This document shows, piece by piece, positions 16,505-27,592 of a stretch of 64,000 nucleotides of DNA. The translations under genes and the position numbers were made by a program. How positions within the stretch are numbered: position 1 is the stretch's first letter; each line of letters opens with the position of its first letter. The stretch comes from Bradyrhizobium sp. SK17. GTDB taxonomy: Bacteria > Pseudomonadota > Alphaproteobacteria > Rhizobiales > Xanthobacteraceae. The notes below the pieces were generated by a model, which had not been told where the DNA came from, searched no databases, and was given only the letters and a program-made list of their open reading frames with translations. The DNA lies in the NCBI RefSeq assembly GCF_002831585.1, contig NZ_CP025113.1, positions 3,115,001 to 3,179,000 on the forward strand, in the 5' to 3' direction.

Positions 16505-17978
16505 GGTCGATCGCCGGGAATTCGTCCTTCTCGGCCCAGTAGTCCTGGTTGTGCTGCCACTCCGGCTTGTCGCCACGCTTCGGCAGCAGGTGCATGCCGC
16601 GCATCATGTAGCCGGGGTTGAAGTTCTCCGGATCGATCCAGGACAGCAGCGGCATGTTGTGGTCTTCGGGGCGCAGCGCCGGCGTCACCTTGTTCGCGCC
16701 GGTTGCCTTCATGTGCTTGAGCATGCGGCAGACGAAGTCAGCGACCAGGTCGACGCGCAGGGTCCAGCTGGCGCGGAAATAGCCGAACACCCAGACCAGG
16801 TTCGGTACGCCGGTGAACATCATGCCGCGATAGGTCACGGTGTCCTTGAAGTCGAGCGGCTTGCCGTCGATCGCGAAATCGATGCCGCCATTGGCGGAGA
16901 GGTGGAAGCCGGTCGCGGTGATGATGATGTCGGCCTCGAGCTCCTTGCCGGACTTGAGCAGGATGCCCTTCTCGGTGAAGCGCTCGATCTCGTCGGTGAC
17001 GACGGATGCCTTGCCGCTCTTGATGGCCTGGAACAGGTCGGCATCCGGAACGAAGGCGATGCGCTGCCGCCACGGCCGGTAGCGCGGCGTGAAGTGCGTG
17101 GCCATGTCGTAGTCCTTGCCGAGAACGGCCTCGACCGCTGCCAGCAGGTCCTTCTTGGCGCCCTCCGGGTCGGCGAAGGTCCGCTTGGTGAAAGCGTCCT
17201 GCTCGAACAGGATCTTGCGCCTGACGATCTCGTGGATCCAGTGCTCGTCGACCTGCAATCGGCGCAGCTCCTCGGCGATCTCGATCGCGTTGCGGCCGGT
17301 GCGGAAATAGGTCGGCGAGCGCTGCAGCATGGTGACATGGCCGGCGTCCGCGGCCATCGCCGGGATCAGGGTCGCAGCCGTGGCGCCGGAGCCGATCACG
17401 ACGACGCGCTTGCCCTTGTAATCGAGATCGTCGGGCCAGGTCTGCGGATGCACGATCGTGCCCTTGAACTTGCCCATGTCGGTCCACTCGGGCGTGTAGC
17501 CCGCGTCGTGGCGATAATAGCCCTGGCACATCCAGAAGAAGTTGGTGGTGAAGCGCAGCCGCTCGCCGGTGTCGATGCGGGTGGCATCGATGGTCCACAG
17601 ATTGGTCTCGTTCGACCAGTTCGCCGCGGTGATGGTGTGGCGATAGCGGATGTGGCGGGCGAGGTCGTTCTCCTCGATCACCTCGCCCATGTATTTCAGG
17701 ATCTCTTCGGCACTTGCGATCGGCGCGCTGGTCCACGGCTTGAAGCGATAGCCGAAGGTATGCAGGTCGCTGTCGGAGCGGATGCCGGGATAGCGATGGG
17801 TCGACCAGGTGCCGCCGAAGGTCTTCTGCGTCTCCAGCACCACGAAGCTGGTGCCGGGGGATTGCGTGGCGAGGTGGTAGGCGGCGCCGACGCCGGAGAT
17901 GCCGGCGCCCGCGATCAGGACGTCGAAATGCTCTGTGGTGACGGGCTCGGCGGCCCGGATCTGGGTCTGGACGTTCAT
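16476..17978 (-). CDS. Baeyer-Villiger-type flavin monooxygenase
   Basis: A 500-residue protein. DVLIAGAGISGVGAAYHLAT is the FAD-binding GxGxxG motif. FKGTIVHPQTWP matches the type I Baeyer-Villiger fingerprint FxGxxxHxxxW, and VVVIGSGATAATLIPAMAAD is the second (NADPH) Rossmann motif. GGTWSTHRYPGIRSDSDLHT fits the FAD-adjacent segment. Such enzymes insert oxygen into ketones or oxidise sulfur compounds; EthA of mycobacteria is a relative. The substrate is unknown. A ribosome-binding site (GGGAAG) precedes the ATG at 17978. The MoxR gene lies 93 bases upstream on the same strand. Confidence 0.9.
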   Translation of the reverse strand: MNVQTQIRAAEPVTTEHFDVLIAGAGISGVGAAYHLATQSPGTSFVVLETQKTFGGTWSTHRYPGIRSDSDLHTFGYRFKPWTSAPIASAEEILKYMGEVIEENDLARHIRYRHTITAANWSNETNLWTIDATRIDTGERLRFTTNFFWMCQGYYRHDAGYTPEWTDMGKFKGTIVHPQTWPDDLDYKGKRVVVIGSGATAATLIPAMAADAGHVTMLQRSPTYFRTGRNAIEIAEELRRLQVDEHWIHEIVRRKILFEQDAFTKRTFADPEGAKKDLLAAVEAVLGKDYDMATHFTPRYRPWRQRIAFVPDADLFQAIKSGKASVVTDEIERFTEKGILLKSGKELEADIIITATGFHLSANGGIDFAIDGKPLDFKDTVTYRGMMFTGVPNLVWVFGYFRASWTLRVDLVADFVCRMLKHMKATGANKVTPALRPEDHNMPLLSWIDPENFNPGYMMRGMHLLPKRGDKPEWQHNQDYWAEKDEFPAIDLKDKAFVYG

Positions 17979-18071
17979 CTTCCCTGGTCTTCTTGTTGCT
18001 TGAGAAATCGTTGGCTGAGGCAGAGAGGCAAAACGCCGGAGCCATTGCTCCGGCGTTTGCCGATCTCGGAA

Positions 18072-18914
18072 CTAGACTTCGCGGCGGCTGAGGAAGGCCA
18101 GCCGCTCGAACAGATGCACGTCCTGCTCGTTCTTGAGCAGCGCGCCATGCAGCGGCGGGATCAGCTTGCGCGGATCGCGCTCCCTGAGCATCTCCGGCGT
18201 GATGTCTTCGTTCATCAGCAGCTTGAGCCAGTCGAGCAGCTCGGAGGTCGAGGGCTTCTTCTTCAGGCCCGGCACCTCGCGCACCTCGAAGAAGATCCGC
18301 AGCGCCTCTTCCACCAGCCGCTTCTTGATGCCGGGGAAGTGCACGTCGACGATCCGGCCCATCGTGTCGGCGTCGGGGAACTTGATGTAGTGGAAGAAGC
18401 AGCGGCGCAGGAAAGCGTCCGGCAGCTCCTTCTCGTTGTTCGACGTGATCATCACGATCGGGCGCAGCTTCGCCTTGATGGTCTCGCCGGTCTCGTAGAC
18501 GTGGAACTCCATGCGGTCGAGTTCGAGCAGGAGGTCGTTGGGGAATTCGATGTCGGCCTTGTCGATCTCGTCGATCAAGAGCACCGGGCGCTTCTCGTGG
18601 GTGAAGGCTTCCCACAGCTTGCCGCGCTTGATGTAGTTCTTGATGTCCGAAACGCGGGCATCGCCGAGCTGGCTGTCGCGCAGCCGCGACACCGCGTCGT
18701 ATTCGTAGAGGCCCTGTTGCGCCTTGGTGGTCGACTTGATGTGCCAGGTCAGAAGCGGCGCGTCGATCGCCTTGGCGACTTCCTCGGCCAGCACGGTCTT
18801 GCCGGTGCCCGGCTCGCCCTTCACCAGCAGCGGGCGCTCGAGCACGATGGCGGCATTGACGGCGACCTTGAGGTCATCGGTGGCGACGTAGTCCTTGGTA
18901 CCGGTGAATTTCAT
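18072..18914 (-). CDS. MoxR-type AAA+ ATPase
   Basis: A 280-residue AAA+ ATPase. LVKGEPGTGKTVLAEEVAKA carries Walker A, RPVLLIDEIDKADIEFPNDL carries Walker B, and VMITSNNEKELPDAFLRRCF holds the sensor/arginine-finger region. MoxR ATPases act as chaperones that load metal centres or remodel complexes, nearly always with a von Willebrand A partner. The expected VWA partner is at 21463-22638, but on the opposite strand and separated by two unrelated genes. In CO-dehydrogenase clusters the equivalents are coxD and coxE; no cox structural genes are present here. Cytoplasmic. Confidence 0.92.
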   Translation of the reverse strand: MKFTGTKDYVATDDLKVAVNAAIVLERPLLVKGEPGTGKTVLAEEVAKAIDAPLLTWHIKSTTKAQQGLYEYDAVSRLRDSQLGDARVSDIKNYIKRGKLWEAFTHEKRPVLLIDEIDKADIEFPNDLLLELDRMEFHVYETGETIKAKLRPIVMITSNNEKELPDAFLRRCFFHYIKFPDADTMGRIVDVHFPGIKKRLVEEALRIFFEVREVPGLKKKPSTSELLDWLKLLMNEDITPEMLRERDPRKLIPPLHGALLKNEQDVHLFERLAFLSRREV

Positions 18915-19007
18915 CTATCTGTTTGCCTTGCTTCGTTCGTCGGCCGCTTGGACCTCAACATGAAGCGACCGCTCTCGCAGCGGCCGCCGGAAATGCGAAT
19001 TGTTCGA

Positions 19008-19253
19008 TCAGACCCGCCTGATCAGCGACAGGATCACCAGCACCACGACGGCGCCGATCGTCGCGTTGACGATGTCGCGGATCGCGCTGCTGCCGAGGCT
19101 GACGCCGAGCCGCGGCAACAGCCAGCTCGCCACCAGCGCGCCGATGATGCCGACAACGATGTTGCCGATCAGCCCGAAGCCCGCTCCGCGCACGATCAGC
19201 CCGGCGAGCCAGCCGGCAATCGCACCGATCACCAGTGCCGCAATGATGCCCAT
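19008..19253 (-). CDS. GlsB/YeaQ/YmgE family small membrane protein
   Basis: An 81-residue, three-helix hydrophobic protein beginning MGIIAALVIGAIAGWLAGLI, with the conserved Gly-rich first helix and GFGLIGNIVVGIIGALVASW in the second. These transglycosylase-associated (YeaQ/YmgE) proteins are inner-membrane proteins induced by envelope or general stress; their biochemical role is not settled. It lies between the MoxR gene and the diguanylate cyclase gene, all on the minus strand. Confidence 0.88.
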   Translation of the reverse strand: MGIIAALVIGAIAGWLAGLIVRGAGFGLIGNIVVGIIGALVASWLLPRLGVSLGSSAIRDIVNATIGAVVVLVILSLIRRV

Positions 19254-19382
19254 TCAAACGTCCTGCCCAATGTCTTGTCAGGCGCAATTGTAATTGAAAA
19301 AGCCGCACGGTCTAGGGCGGATTCCGCAGCGCAGCGGTACCCTGGACGGCACCGAGCGCATAAGCGGCTGGCGCATAGTATG

Positions 19383-21296
<1,914 letters not shown>

Positions 21297-21462
21297 TGGC
21301 GTCGTACTACCTCCAGTGATCAACGCCGCATCCTAGCGTCGCGTTTCGGGTCCTTGGCCGGAGCCGGCCAGGGTGGTTAAGTGAAAGTGAATGGCTGATC
21401 CGCCGGAACGGGCGGGGCAGGGGCCCTTGACGGCACCGGCAGGGCGGGCGATTTAAGTAACC

Positions 21463-22638
21463 ATGTTCCTGCAGTTCTTCACATCACTGCGCGACGCCCA
21501 GGTCCCCGTGACGCTACGGGAATATCTGACCTTGATGGAAGCGCTCGACGCCGATCTCGCCGAACAGACGGTCGAGAACTTCTATTATTTGTCGCGCGCC
21601 GCCCTGGTGAAGGACGAGCGCAATCTCGACAAGTTCGACCGCGTGTTCGGCACCGTGTTCAAGGGGCTCGAGAGCCTGCTCGATGCCATGGGCAAGGCGG
21701 AGATCCCCGAGGAGTGGCTGAAGAAGCTCGCCGAGAAATACCTCACCGAGGAAGAGAAGAAGCAGATCGAGGCGATGGGCTGGGACAAGCTCATGGAGAC
21801 CTTGAAGAAGCGGCTCGAGGAACAGAAGGGCCGCCACCAGGGCGGCAGCAAGTGGATCGGCACCGCCGGCACCTCGCCGTTCGGCGCCCATGGCTATAAT
21901 CCCGAAGGCGTGCGGATCGGGCAGGAGAAGAACCGCAACAACCGCGCCGTGAAGGTGTGGGACAAGCGCGAGTTCAAGGACCTCGACGGCAATGTCGAGC
22001 TCGGCATCCGCAACATCAAGGTCGCGCTACGGCGGCTGCGCAAGTTCGCGCGCACCGGCGCGCCGGACGAACTCGACCTCGACACCACGATCAAGGAGAC
22101 CGCCAACCACGGCTATCTCGACGTGCACATGCGCCCCGAGCGGCGCAACGCGGTCAAGGTGCTGGTGTTCTTCGATATCGGCGGCTCGATGGATTCGCAT
22201 ATCGAGCAGGTCGAGGAATTGTTCTCGGCCGCCAAGAGCGAATTCAAGCACATGGAATATTTCTACTTCCACAACTGCCTCTATGAAGGCGTCTGGAAGC
22301 AGAACAAGCGGCGCTTCACCGATCGCACCCCGACCTGGGACGTGCTGCACAAGTACCCGCACGACTACAAGGTGGTGTTCGTCGGCGATGCCTCGATGTC
22401 GCCTTACGAGATCATGGTGCCGGGCGGCTCGGTCGAGCATGTCAACGAAGAGGCCGGCTCGGTCTGGCTCGACCGCATCACCCGCACCTATCCGCACACG
22501 GTGTGGCTCAATCCGGTGGCGCAGAAGCACTGGGACTATTCTGAATCGACCACCATCATCCGCCGCCTGTTCTCCGAGCGCATGTATCCGATCACGATCG
22601 AGGGTCTGGAGAACGCGATGCGGGAGCTGGTGCGCTAA
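21463..22638 (+). CDS. VWA-domain protein (CoxE-like partner of MoxR)
   Basis: A 391-residue protein. The N-terminal half is helical and charged (SLRDAQVPVTLREYLTLMEA; EKYLTEEEKKQIEAMGWDK). The C-terminal half is a von Willebrand A domain with the metal-binding motif VLVFFDIGGSMDSHIEQ, in which the usual DxSxS is DxGxS. A later acidic residue is found in VFVGDASMSPYEI. The family pairs with MoxR ATPases; the MoxR gene is 2.5 kb away on the other strand. The rhodanese gene starts 55 bases downstream, so the VWA, rhodanese and sseA genes may form one transcript. Confidence 0.88.
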   Translation: MFLQFFTSLRDAQVPVTLREYLTLMEALDADLAEQTVENFYYLSRAALVKDERNLDKFDRVFGTVFKGLESLLDAMGKAEIPEEWLKKLAEKYLTEEEKKQIEAMGWDKLMETLKKRLEEQKGRHQGGSKWIGTAGTSPFGAHGYNPEGVRIGQEKNRNNRAVKVWDKREFKDLDGNVELGIRNIKVALRRLRKFARTGAPDELDLDTTIKETANHGYLDVHMRPERRNAVKVLVFFDIGGSMDSHIEQVEELFSAAKSEFKHMEYFYFHNCLYEGVWKQNKRRFTDRTPTWDVLHKYPHDYKVVFVGDASMSPYEIMVPGGSVEHVNEEAGSVWLDRITRTYPHTVWLNPVAQKHWDYSESTTIIRRLFSERMYPITIEGLENAMRELVR

Positions 22639-22692
22639 ACGCATAACGCGTCGCGCGCCGCCAGGCGCGCCAACAACATCAGGGAGAGCCCC

Positions 22693-23106
22693 ATGCCCCA
22701 GACCATCCATCGCGGCATCAAGGTGATGATCGACGAGGCCAATGCCGAGATCGAAACCATCAGCGCGGCCGATGCGATCACGCTGATCGGCAAGAACGAC
22801 GTCGTCATCGTCGACATCCGCGATCCCCGCGAGATCGAGCGCGACGGCAAGATCCCCGGCGCGTTCTCCTGCACCCGCGGCATGCTGGAATTCTGGATCG
22901 ATCCGAACAGCCCCTATGCCAAGCCGATCTTCCAGGAAGACAAGAAGTTCATCTTCCACTGCGCCGGCGGCCTGCGCTCGGCGCTCGCCGCCAAGACCGC
23001 GAAGGACATGGGCCTGAAGCCGGTCGCGCATATGGGCGGCGGCTTTGCCGCCTGGCGCGAGGCCGGCGGCCCGATCGAGGCGTGGGAGCCGAAGAAGAAG
23101 GGCTGA
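22693..23106 (+). CDS. Single-domain rhodanese-like protein
   Basis: A 137-residue protein with one rhodanese domain. DVVIVDIRDPREIERDGKIP is the conserved DxR region, and FIFHCAGGLRSALAAKTAKD holds the active-site Cys loop (CAGGLRS). MGGGFAAWREAGGP is the closing motif. It should carry persulfide sulfur; the acceptor is unknown. An AGGGAG ribosome-binding site precedes the ATG. It lies between the VWA gene and sseA on the same strand, with 30 bases to sseA. Confidence 0.9.
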   Translation: MPQTIHRGIKVMIDEANAEIETISAADAITLIGKNDVVIVDIRDPREIERDGKIPGAFSCTRGMLEFWIDPNSPYAKPIFQEDKKFIFHCAGGLRSALAAKTAKDMGLKPVAHMGGGFAAWREAGGPIEAWEPKKKG

Positions 23107-23136
23107 AAGGCCTCAGGCCCGCAGGGACATCAGATC

Positions 23137-23994
23137 ATGACCGTTGCCGACGATCCGCTCGTTTCGACCGAATGGCTGGCCGCGCATCTCGGCGATGCCA
23201 ACGTCAAGGTGCTCGACGCGACCTTCAAGCTGCCGGGCGTGCTGCCGCTGCCGAAGGACGATTATCTCGCAGCCCATCTGCCCGGCGCGGTGTTCTTCGA
23301 CGTCGATGCGGTGTCGGATCACGCCAATCCGCTGCCGCACATGTTTCCGAGCGCCGAGCAGTTCGGCCACGACGTCGGCGGGCTTGGCGTCAGCAATGCA
23401 GACACCGTCGTGATCTACGATGCCGGCGGCTGGGTCGCCGCACCGCGCGCATGGTGGATGTTCCTGTCCTACGGCCATCGCAACGTGCGCATCCTCAATG
23501 GCGGCCTGAAGAAGTGGCGCGCCGAGGGCCGGGCGGTCGAGAGCGGCGAGGTCAGGCCGAAGCCCGCGACCTTCGAGGCGAGCTACGATCCGAAGCGGGT
23601 GCGCAGCATTGCGCAGATGATCGCCAACGTCGAAAGCCGCAAGGAGCAGGTGATCGACGCGCGCGCCGCCGAGCGCTTCGAGGGCCGCGCGCCGGAGCCG
23701 CGGCCGGGCATCCGCGCCGGTCACATTCCGGGCGCCCGTAACGTGCCCTATAACCAATTGTTCGATGCCGCGACCGGCGAGATGAAGCCGCTCGACGATC
23801 TGCGCAAGTCGTTCACCGGTGCCGGCGTCAGGCTCGATGCGCCTGTTGTGACCAGTTGCGGCTCCGGTGTCTCGGCCGGCGTGCTGACGCTCGCGCTGTA
23901 CCGGATCGGCGTCACCGACACCGCGCTCTATGACGGCTCATGGTCGGAATGGGGCCAGGCAAGCGGCCCGCCGATCGCGACCGGGCCGGCCTGA
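23137..23994 (+). CDS. sseA: 3-mercaptopyruvate sulfurtransferase
   Basis: A 285-residue tandem rhodanese protein. The inactive N-terminal domain runs from VSTEWLAAHLGDANVKVLDA through GGLKKWRAEGR. The catalytic C-terminal domain has TSCGSGVSAGVLTLALYRIG, where CGSGV is the mercaptopyruvate-type active loop (thiosulfate rhodaneses have a basic loop). GHIPGARNVPYNQLFD is the linker motif. It transfers sulfur from 3-mercaptopyruvate to thiols or cyanide, in the cytoplasm. It follows another rhodanese gene after 30 bases. Confidence 0.93.
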   Translation: MTVADDPLVSTEWLAAHLGDANVKVLDATFKLPGVLPLPKDDYLAAHLPGAVFFDVDAVSDHANPLPHMFPSAEQFGHDVGGLGVSNADTVVIYDAGGWVAAPRAWWMFLSYGHRNVRILNGGLKKWRAEGRAVESGEVRPKPATFEASYDPKRVRSIAQMIANVESRKEQVIDARAAERFEGRAPEPRPGIRAGHIPGARNVPYNQLFDAATGEMKPLDDLRKSFTGAGVRLDAPVVTSCGSGVSAGVLTLALYRIGVTDTALYDGSWSEWGQASGPPIATGPA

Positions 23995-24005
23995 TCAATA
24001 CTCCC

Positions 24006-24115
24006 AAAGCGGCATGAGTTTTGGTTGAATCGGCTTGGCGCGGTCTTGCTTCACCTCTCCCAAGGGAGAGGTGAACTTTCGACGCTGTTCCAACTCAACC
24101 TTACCTCGCTTTAGC
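24006..24115. repeat. Intergenic repeat, family D (short copy)
   Basis: Contains GGTTGAATCGGCTTGGCGCG, TTCACCTCTCCC and its inverse GGGAGAGGTGAA, then TTCCAACTCAACC. Fuller copies of this family lie at 27354-27778, 44925-45147 and 47026-47262. This copy lacks the long central part. Confidence 0.75.
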
Positions 24116-24926
24116 GCCGAGTGAGCGGCACCAGGGTCGGTTGGCCGAACGGATCGAGTTGCTGCTGAACGACCTGCCTCGCCGGCTGCGTGCGGACAAT
24201 GCGCCGGCGCTCCTTATGACGCGGCGCCGGTTTGCTGGCCGTGCTCCGCTCCGGCTTCTTCGCCTCGCTGGTCTTCGGCGCCACAGGCTGTTCGACAACG
24301 ACCTCGGGGCCGCCGAGTGTCGCAATCCTCGTTGCGGCCTCACTTGCTCGGGGTGACGGCATCGCCGCGGGCTCCGGCGCGGCGACCGCAACGGTCGGTG
24401 CGGCAGGCGCGGGGGCGCTGGCGGCGGTCGGCGGATCAGGCATCGCGGCGACCTTGGCCTCGGCGGCGACCGGGGCGGTCTGCGGTGCCGGGTCAGCGGC
24501 CGGCGCTTGCGGAGCAACCTCGGTGGGCTGTGCCGGCGCAGGCGTCTCCGCCGCCTGGGCGTCTGGCCTGGGCGGGGTTGGATCGTCCGTCTTCACTGCG
24601 GCGACCTTCTCCGGCTCGGCCGCAGGCGATGCCTCGGCGGCAGCGGCCGGCTCGGACGCCGCCGGGGTGGCGGGGGCCGCGCTGTCGGTTGCCACCTTGT
24701 CAGCGGTCACCTTGTCGGTCGCGGACGGCTCGACACGAACCATCGCCAGCACAGGCTGTGTTTCGGCCTGTTGGGCGAATTGCGGCTCGGGCGGCGCCCG
24801 GCGGGCCGGAATGCTGGCGAATTCCTCGTGTGCCGCGCGAAACAGCGCGGCTGCCCCGAGCCCGAACACCAGAAGCGACGTCGCCAGCACGATCGCAGCG
24901 AACAGGAAACGAAGGCCGGGGAGCAT
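24111..24926 (-). CDS. Pro/Ala-rich single-pass membrane protein, function unknown
   Basis: A 271-residue protein with one N-terminal helix (FLFAAIVLATSLLVFGLGAA) preceded by Arg, so the rest should be periplasmic. The remainder is low-complexity and rich in Ala, Pro, Glu and Val (for example AAAEASPAAEPEKVAAVK), ending in a basic region (KPAPRHKERRRIVRTQPARQ). The layout resembles TonB or other periplasm-spanning linkers, but no TonB C-terminal motif is seen. It is divergent from the L,D-transpeptidase gene with 327 bases between. Function is unknown. Confidence 0.65.
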   Translation of the reverse strand: MLPGLRFLFAAIVLATSLLVFGLGAAALFRAAHEEFASIPARRAPPEPQFAQQAETQPVLAMVRVEPSATDKVTADKVATDSAAPATPAASEPAAAAEASPAAEPEKVAAVKTDDPTPPRPDAQAAETPAPAQPTEVAPQAPAADPAPQTAPVAAEAKVAAMPDPPTAASAPAPAAPTVAVAAPEPAAMPSPRASEAATRIATLGGPEVVVEQPVAPKTSEAKKPERSTASKPAPRHKERRRIVRTQPARQVVQQQLDPFGQPTLVPLTRR

Positions 24927-25253
24927 AAGCGCGGGTTCCCCCTTCTACGGGAGGGTGTCGATGTCGAGGGAACGCGGTGACCACACAAAAAGCCGGCGTC
25001 GCGAGCGCGAATCAGGCCGATTCGAGGATATCGCAACGTCCCGGGACTGTTTGTTACAAAATGCGAGCGATTGATGACTTTGGCCACGTAGACGGACTTT
25101 GCCCGGTCGTGAGACATCTTTGCCGCAGCGCTGATGCGAATTCACAATAAGCCCGAAATAGCCCGGGTTTCGCGGAATTGTCTTGAATGCGCCGCTATCT
25201 TCCTGCATTGGGCCGTTAACGGTCCGGTGTCGCTTGGGGACTATACAAGAGCA
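24927..25253. other. Divergent intergenic region, no gene seen
   Basis: About 327 bases between two divergent envelope genes. It should hold both promoters. No palindrome, RNA gene or convincing reading frame was recognised, and no promoter boxes are assigned. Confidence 0.4.
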
Positions 25254-26494
25254 ATGATGATCAACCGCATTCTGACGATTTGCGCTGCCGCGGCTCTCGG
25301 CGTGGCGGGAACTTCGCTCGCGCATGCGCAGCAGGGTTATCCGGCCCCCAGGGCACTGCCTATTCGACGGCGCCCCAGCCCTATCCGCAGGGCAACATGC
25401 CGGATTTCGACGCCCTCAACGACGATGAAGACGCGCCGCGCAATTCCGCTGCGCTGCCGCCGCCGGGCCCGGTGATGTCGCCCGACGACCCGCGCTATGG
25501 CCGCCCGATGAATGCTCCGGCCTATTCCGATCGCGGTGCGCCGACCGGCCCCGTCATGTCGCCCGACGATCCGCGCTATGGCCGTCCGATGAACGCACCG
25601 GTCTATTCCGACCGCGGCGCGCCGAATGGTCCTGTGATGTCGCCCGATGATCCGCGCTACGGCCGGCCGATGGGGCCGCCGCCGGTGATCTATGGCGATC
25701 GTGGCGGCCCGCAGCAGGCCAATCGCGACAATGGCGTTCCGGCCGCTGGCGTATCCTATGGCGACGACCGCGGCGGCATGCGTCCGCCGGAGGGCGTGAC
25801 CGGAGCGGTGCCGCAGCAGCAGGCGCCGGTCGATGCCAATGGCAAGCCGGTGCAGATCGCAGCGCTGCCGCCCGACGACCAGCCGGAAGACGGCCCGGCG
25901 CAGCTGGCACCGAACCTGCGCCGCCAGGAAGTGGCGTTCGCGACCAAGGAGCCGGCCGGCACGATCGTGGTCGATACGCCGAACACCTATCTCTATTACG
26001 TCCTCGGCAATGGCCGGGCGATCCGTTACGGCGTCCGTGTCGGCCGCGATGGCTTCACCTGGACCGGCGTGCAGAAGATCACCCGCAAGGCGGAGTGGCC
26101 GGATTGGCACCCGCCGCCGGAGATGATCGAGCGTCAGCCCTATCTGCCGCGCTTCATGGCTGGTGGACCCGGCAACCCGCTCGGCGCCCGTGCGATGTAT
26201 CTCGGCTCGACCGTGTACCGCATTCACGGCACCAACCAGCCGTCGACCATCGGCAAGTTCGTGTCGTCGGGCTGCATCGGCATGCTGAACGAGGACGTCT
26301 CGGACCTGTTTGAACGCGCCAAGGTCGGCACCCGCGTGGTAGTGCTGCCCGGCGGCGCAGCCCCGGGGACGACGACGGCCTCCGCGGCGCCGCCGCCGAA
26401 CCCGATGGCTCCTGCGCAGGCCCAGGTCGCGCCGCTGCCCGGCACGCAGCCGACCTCGGTGCAGCCGCTGCCCGCGCCGGTGACGGTGCGCTAG
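25254..26494 (+). CDS. L,D-transpeptidase (YkuD domain), frameshifted after the signal peptide
   Basis: The signal peptide (MMINRILTICAAAALGVAGT, then SLAHAQQGYPAP) is in one frame. The rest of the protein, from QGTAYSTAPQPYPQGNMPDF on, is in another. The switch is at a run of five C (25345-25349); a sixth C restores one frame of about 413 residues. Three tandem ~26-residue repeats (GPVMSPDDPRYGRPMNAP) follow in a Pro-rich linker. The YkuD domain covers the C-terminal half: YRIHGTNQPSTIGKFVSSGC then IGM has the catalytic His and Cys. The enzyme would form 3-3 cross-links in peptidoglycan or tether proteins to it. As written, the catalytic frame has no signal peptide. Confidence 0.85.
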
Positions 26495-26517
26495 GCCAAC
26501 CAGGCGAATTGATTGTT

Positions 26518-26550
26518 GAAAAGGGCGCGCCAACGGTGCGCCCTTTTTTT
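26518..26550 (+). terminator. Rho-independent terminator of the L,D-transpeptidase gene
   Basis: AAAGGGCGC and GCGCCCTTT form a 9-bp stem around a short loop, followed by a run of seven T. It lies 25 bases after the stop codon. Confidence 0.85.
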
Positions 26551-26585
26551 GTTGCAACCTGCCAGTCTGTTTCGACGTTGCCGCT

Positions 26586-27353
26586 ATGAGGCATGCGATG
26601 CAAGAAGCTCGGCAGGAAACCCGCCTGACCTATCCGCCGCTGAACACGCCGAAGCCGGTCGCCGACGATGTGTGGATCGTCGACGGCCCGGTGATCCGGT
26701 TCGGCCCGCGCGGCTTCAGGATGCCGTTTCCGACCCGCGCAACGATCCTGCGTCTGCCCGGCGCGCAGCTCTTCATTCACTCGCCAACCCCGTTGGTGGA
26801 CGAGCTCAAGGCCGGGATTGCCCGTCTCGGCACGCCGCGCTGGATCATCGGGCCGAACCGCCTGCACTATTGGTGGATCCCTGAATGGCATGCGGCCTAT
26901 CCCGACGCGCGCGTCTTTCTCGCGCGTGGGATCGCACAGCAGGCCGGCGATCGGCTGGCCCTCGATGGCGAGCCGCTGGAACGGCGATCGGGCTATCCGT
27001 GGGATGAGTGGATTGCGACGCTTCCGGTTGCCGGCAGCTACATGACGGAGGCTGTGTTCTTCCACCTGAAGTCACGGACCTTGCTGCTGACCGACCTGAT
27101 CGAGAATTTCGAAACCGAACGAATTGGTTCGCCGTTGATGCGATTCCTGACCTGGATCGGTGGCGTGCGCGATCCGGACGGCAGTACGCCGCGCGACATG
27201 CGATTGACCTTCCGGCGCGACAAGGCGGCACTGAAGGCCGCCGTCACCTGCATGATCGGATGGGACCCGGAGCGGATCATCCTCGCCCATGGCCGCTGGT
27301 ACGACCGCAACGGCCGTGCCGAGCTCGAGCGAGCGTTCCGCTGGCTCGGCTAG
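26586..27353 (+). CDS. DUF4336 family protein (metallo-beta-lactamase-like fold)
   Basis: A 255-residue protein. NTPKPVADDVWIVDGPVIRF near the start and RATILRLPGAQLFIHSPTPL match the DUF4336 family, which is related to the metallo-beta-lactamase fold. WIIGPNRLHYWWIPEWHAAY replaces the usual HxHxDH zinc motif. LLLTDLIENFE and ILAHGRWYDRNG supply later metal-site-like residues. No biochemical function is established for the family. The start may be 26586 or 26598 (both ATG). A terminator isolates it from the upstream gene. Confidence 0.8.
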   Translation: MRHAMQEARQETRLTYPPLNTPKPVADDVWIVDGPVIRFGPRGFRMPFPTRATILRLPGAQLFIHSPTPLVDELKAGIARLGTPRWIIGPNRLHYWWIPEWHAAYPDARVFLARGIAQQAGDRLALDGEPLERRSGYPWDEWIATLPVAGSYMTEAVFFHLKSRTLLLTDLIENFETERIGSPLMRFLTWIGGVRDPDGSTPRDMRLTFRRDKAALKAAVTCMIGWDPERIILAHGRWYDRNGRAELERAFRWLG

Positions 27354-27414
27354 AGCATGATGAGATTAGGTTGATCTGGAGCGGCGTCGATAGTTCACCT
27401 CTCCCTTGGGAGAG

Positions 27415-27592
27415 CAGGGCTATCGCATATGGTGTGAGCAGCCCATGTGAACGCCGTCATGGCCGGGCTTGTCCCGGCCATCCACGTCTTCCTTCACAAG
27501 AAAACAAGACGTGGATGCCCGGGACAAGCCCGGGCACGACGATGCGGAAACGTCAGTTCCAGAGCCCTTAGATGTCATATGCGATAGCCCTA
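27415..27592. mobile_element. MITE-like non-coding element with 16-bp inverted ends
   Basis: The ends are AGGGCTATCGCATATG (27416-27431) and its exact inverse CATATGCGATAGCCCT (27576-27591). CTTGGGAGAG occurs directly on both sides (27405-27414 and 27593-27602), as a target duplication. The element has no reading frame. Its middle carries a family C repeat (27455-27541). It looks like a small non-autonomous element mobilised by a transposase not in this window. Confidence 0.75.
27455..27541. repeat. Intergenic palindromic repeat, family C (copy 2), inside the MITE-like element
   Basis: Starts CGTCATGGCCGGGCTTGTCC, contains CATCCACGTCTT and its inverse AAGACGTGGATG, and ends CCCGGGCACGACG. 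It makes most of the central part of the surrounding element. Confidence 0.8.

Noticed and set aside
25469..25680. Regular ~78-base repeats that could suggest a CRISPR array
   Set aside because: They are in-frame tandem repeats of a coding region without distinct spacers; no cas genes are present.
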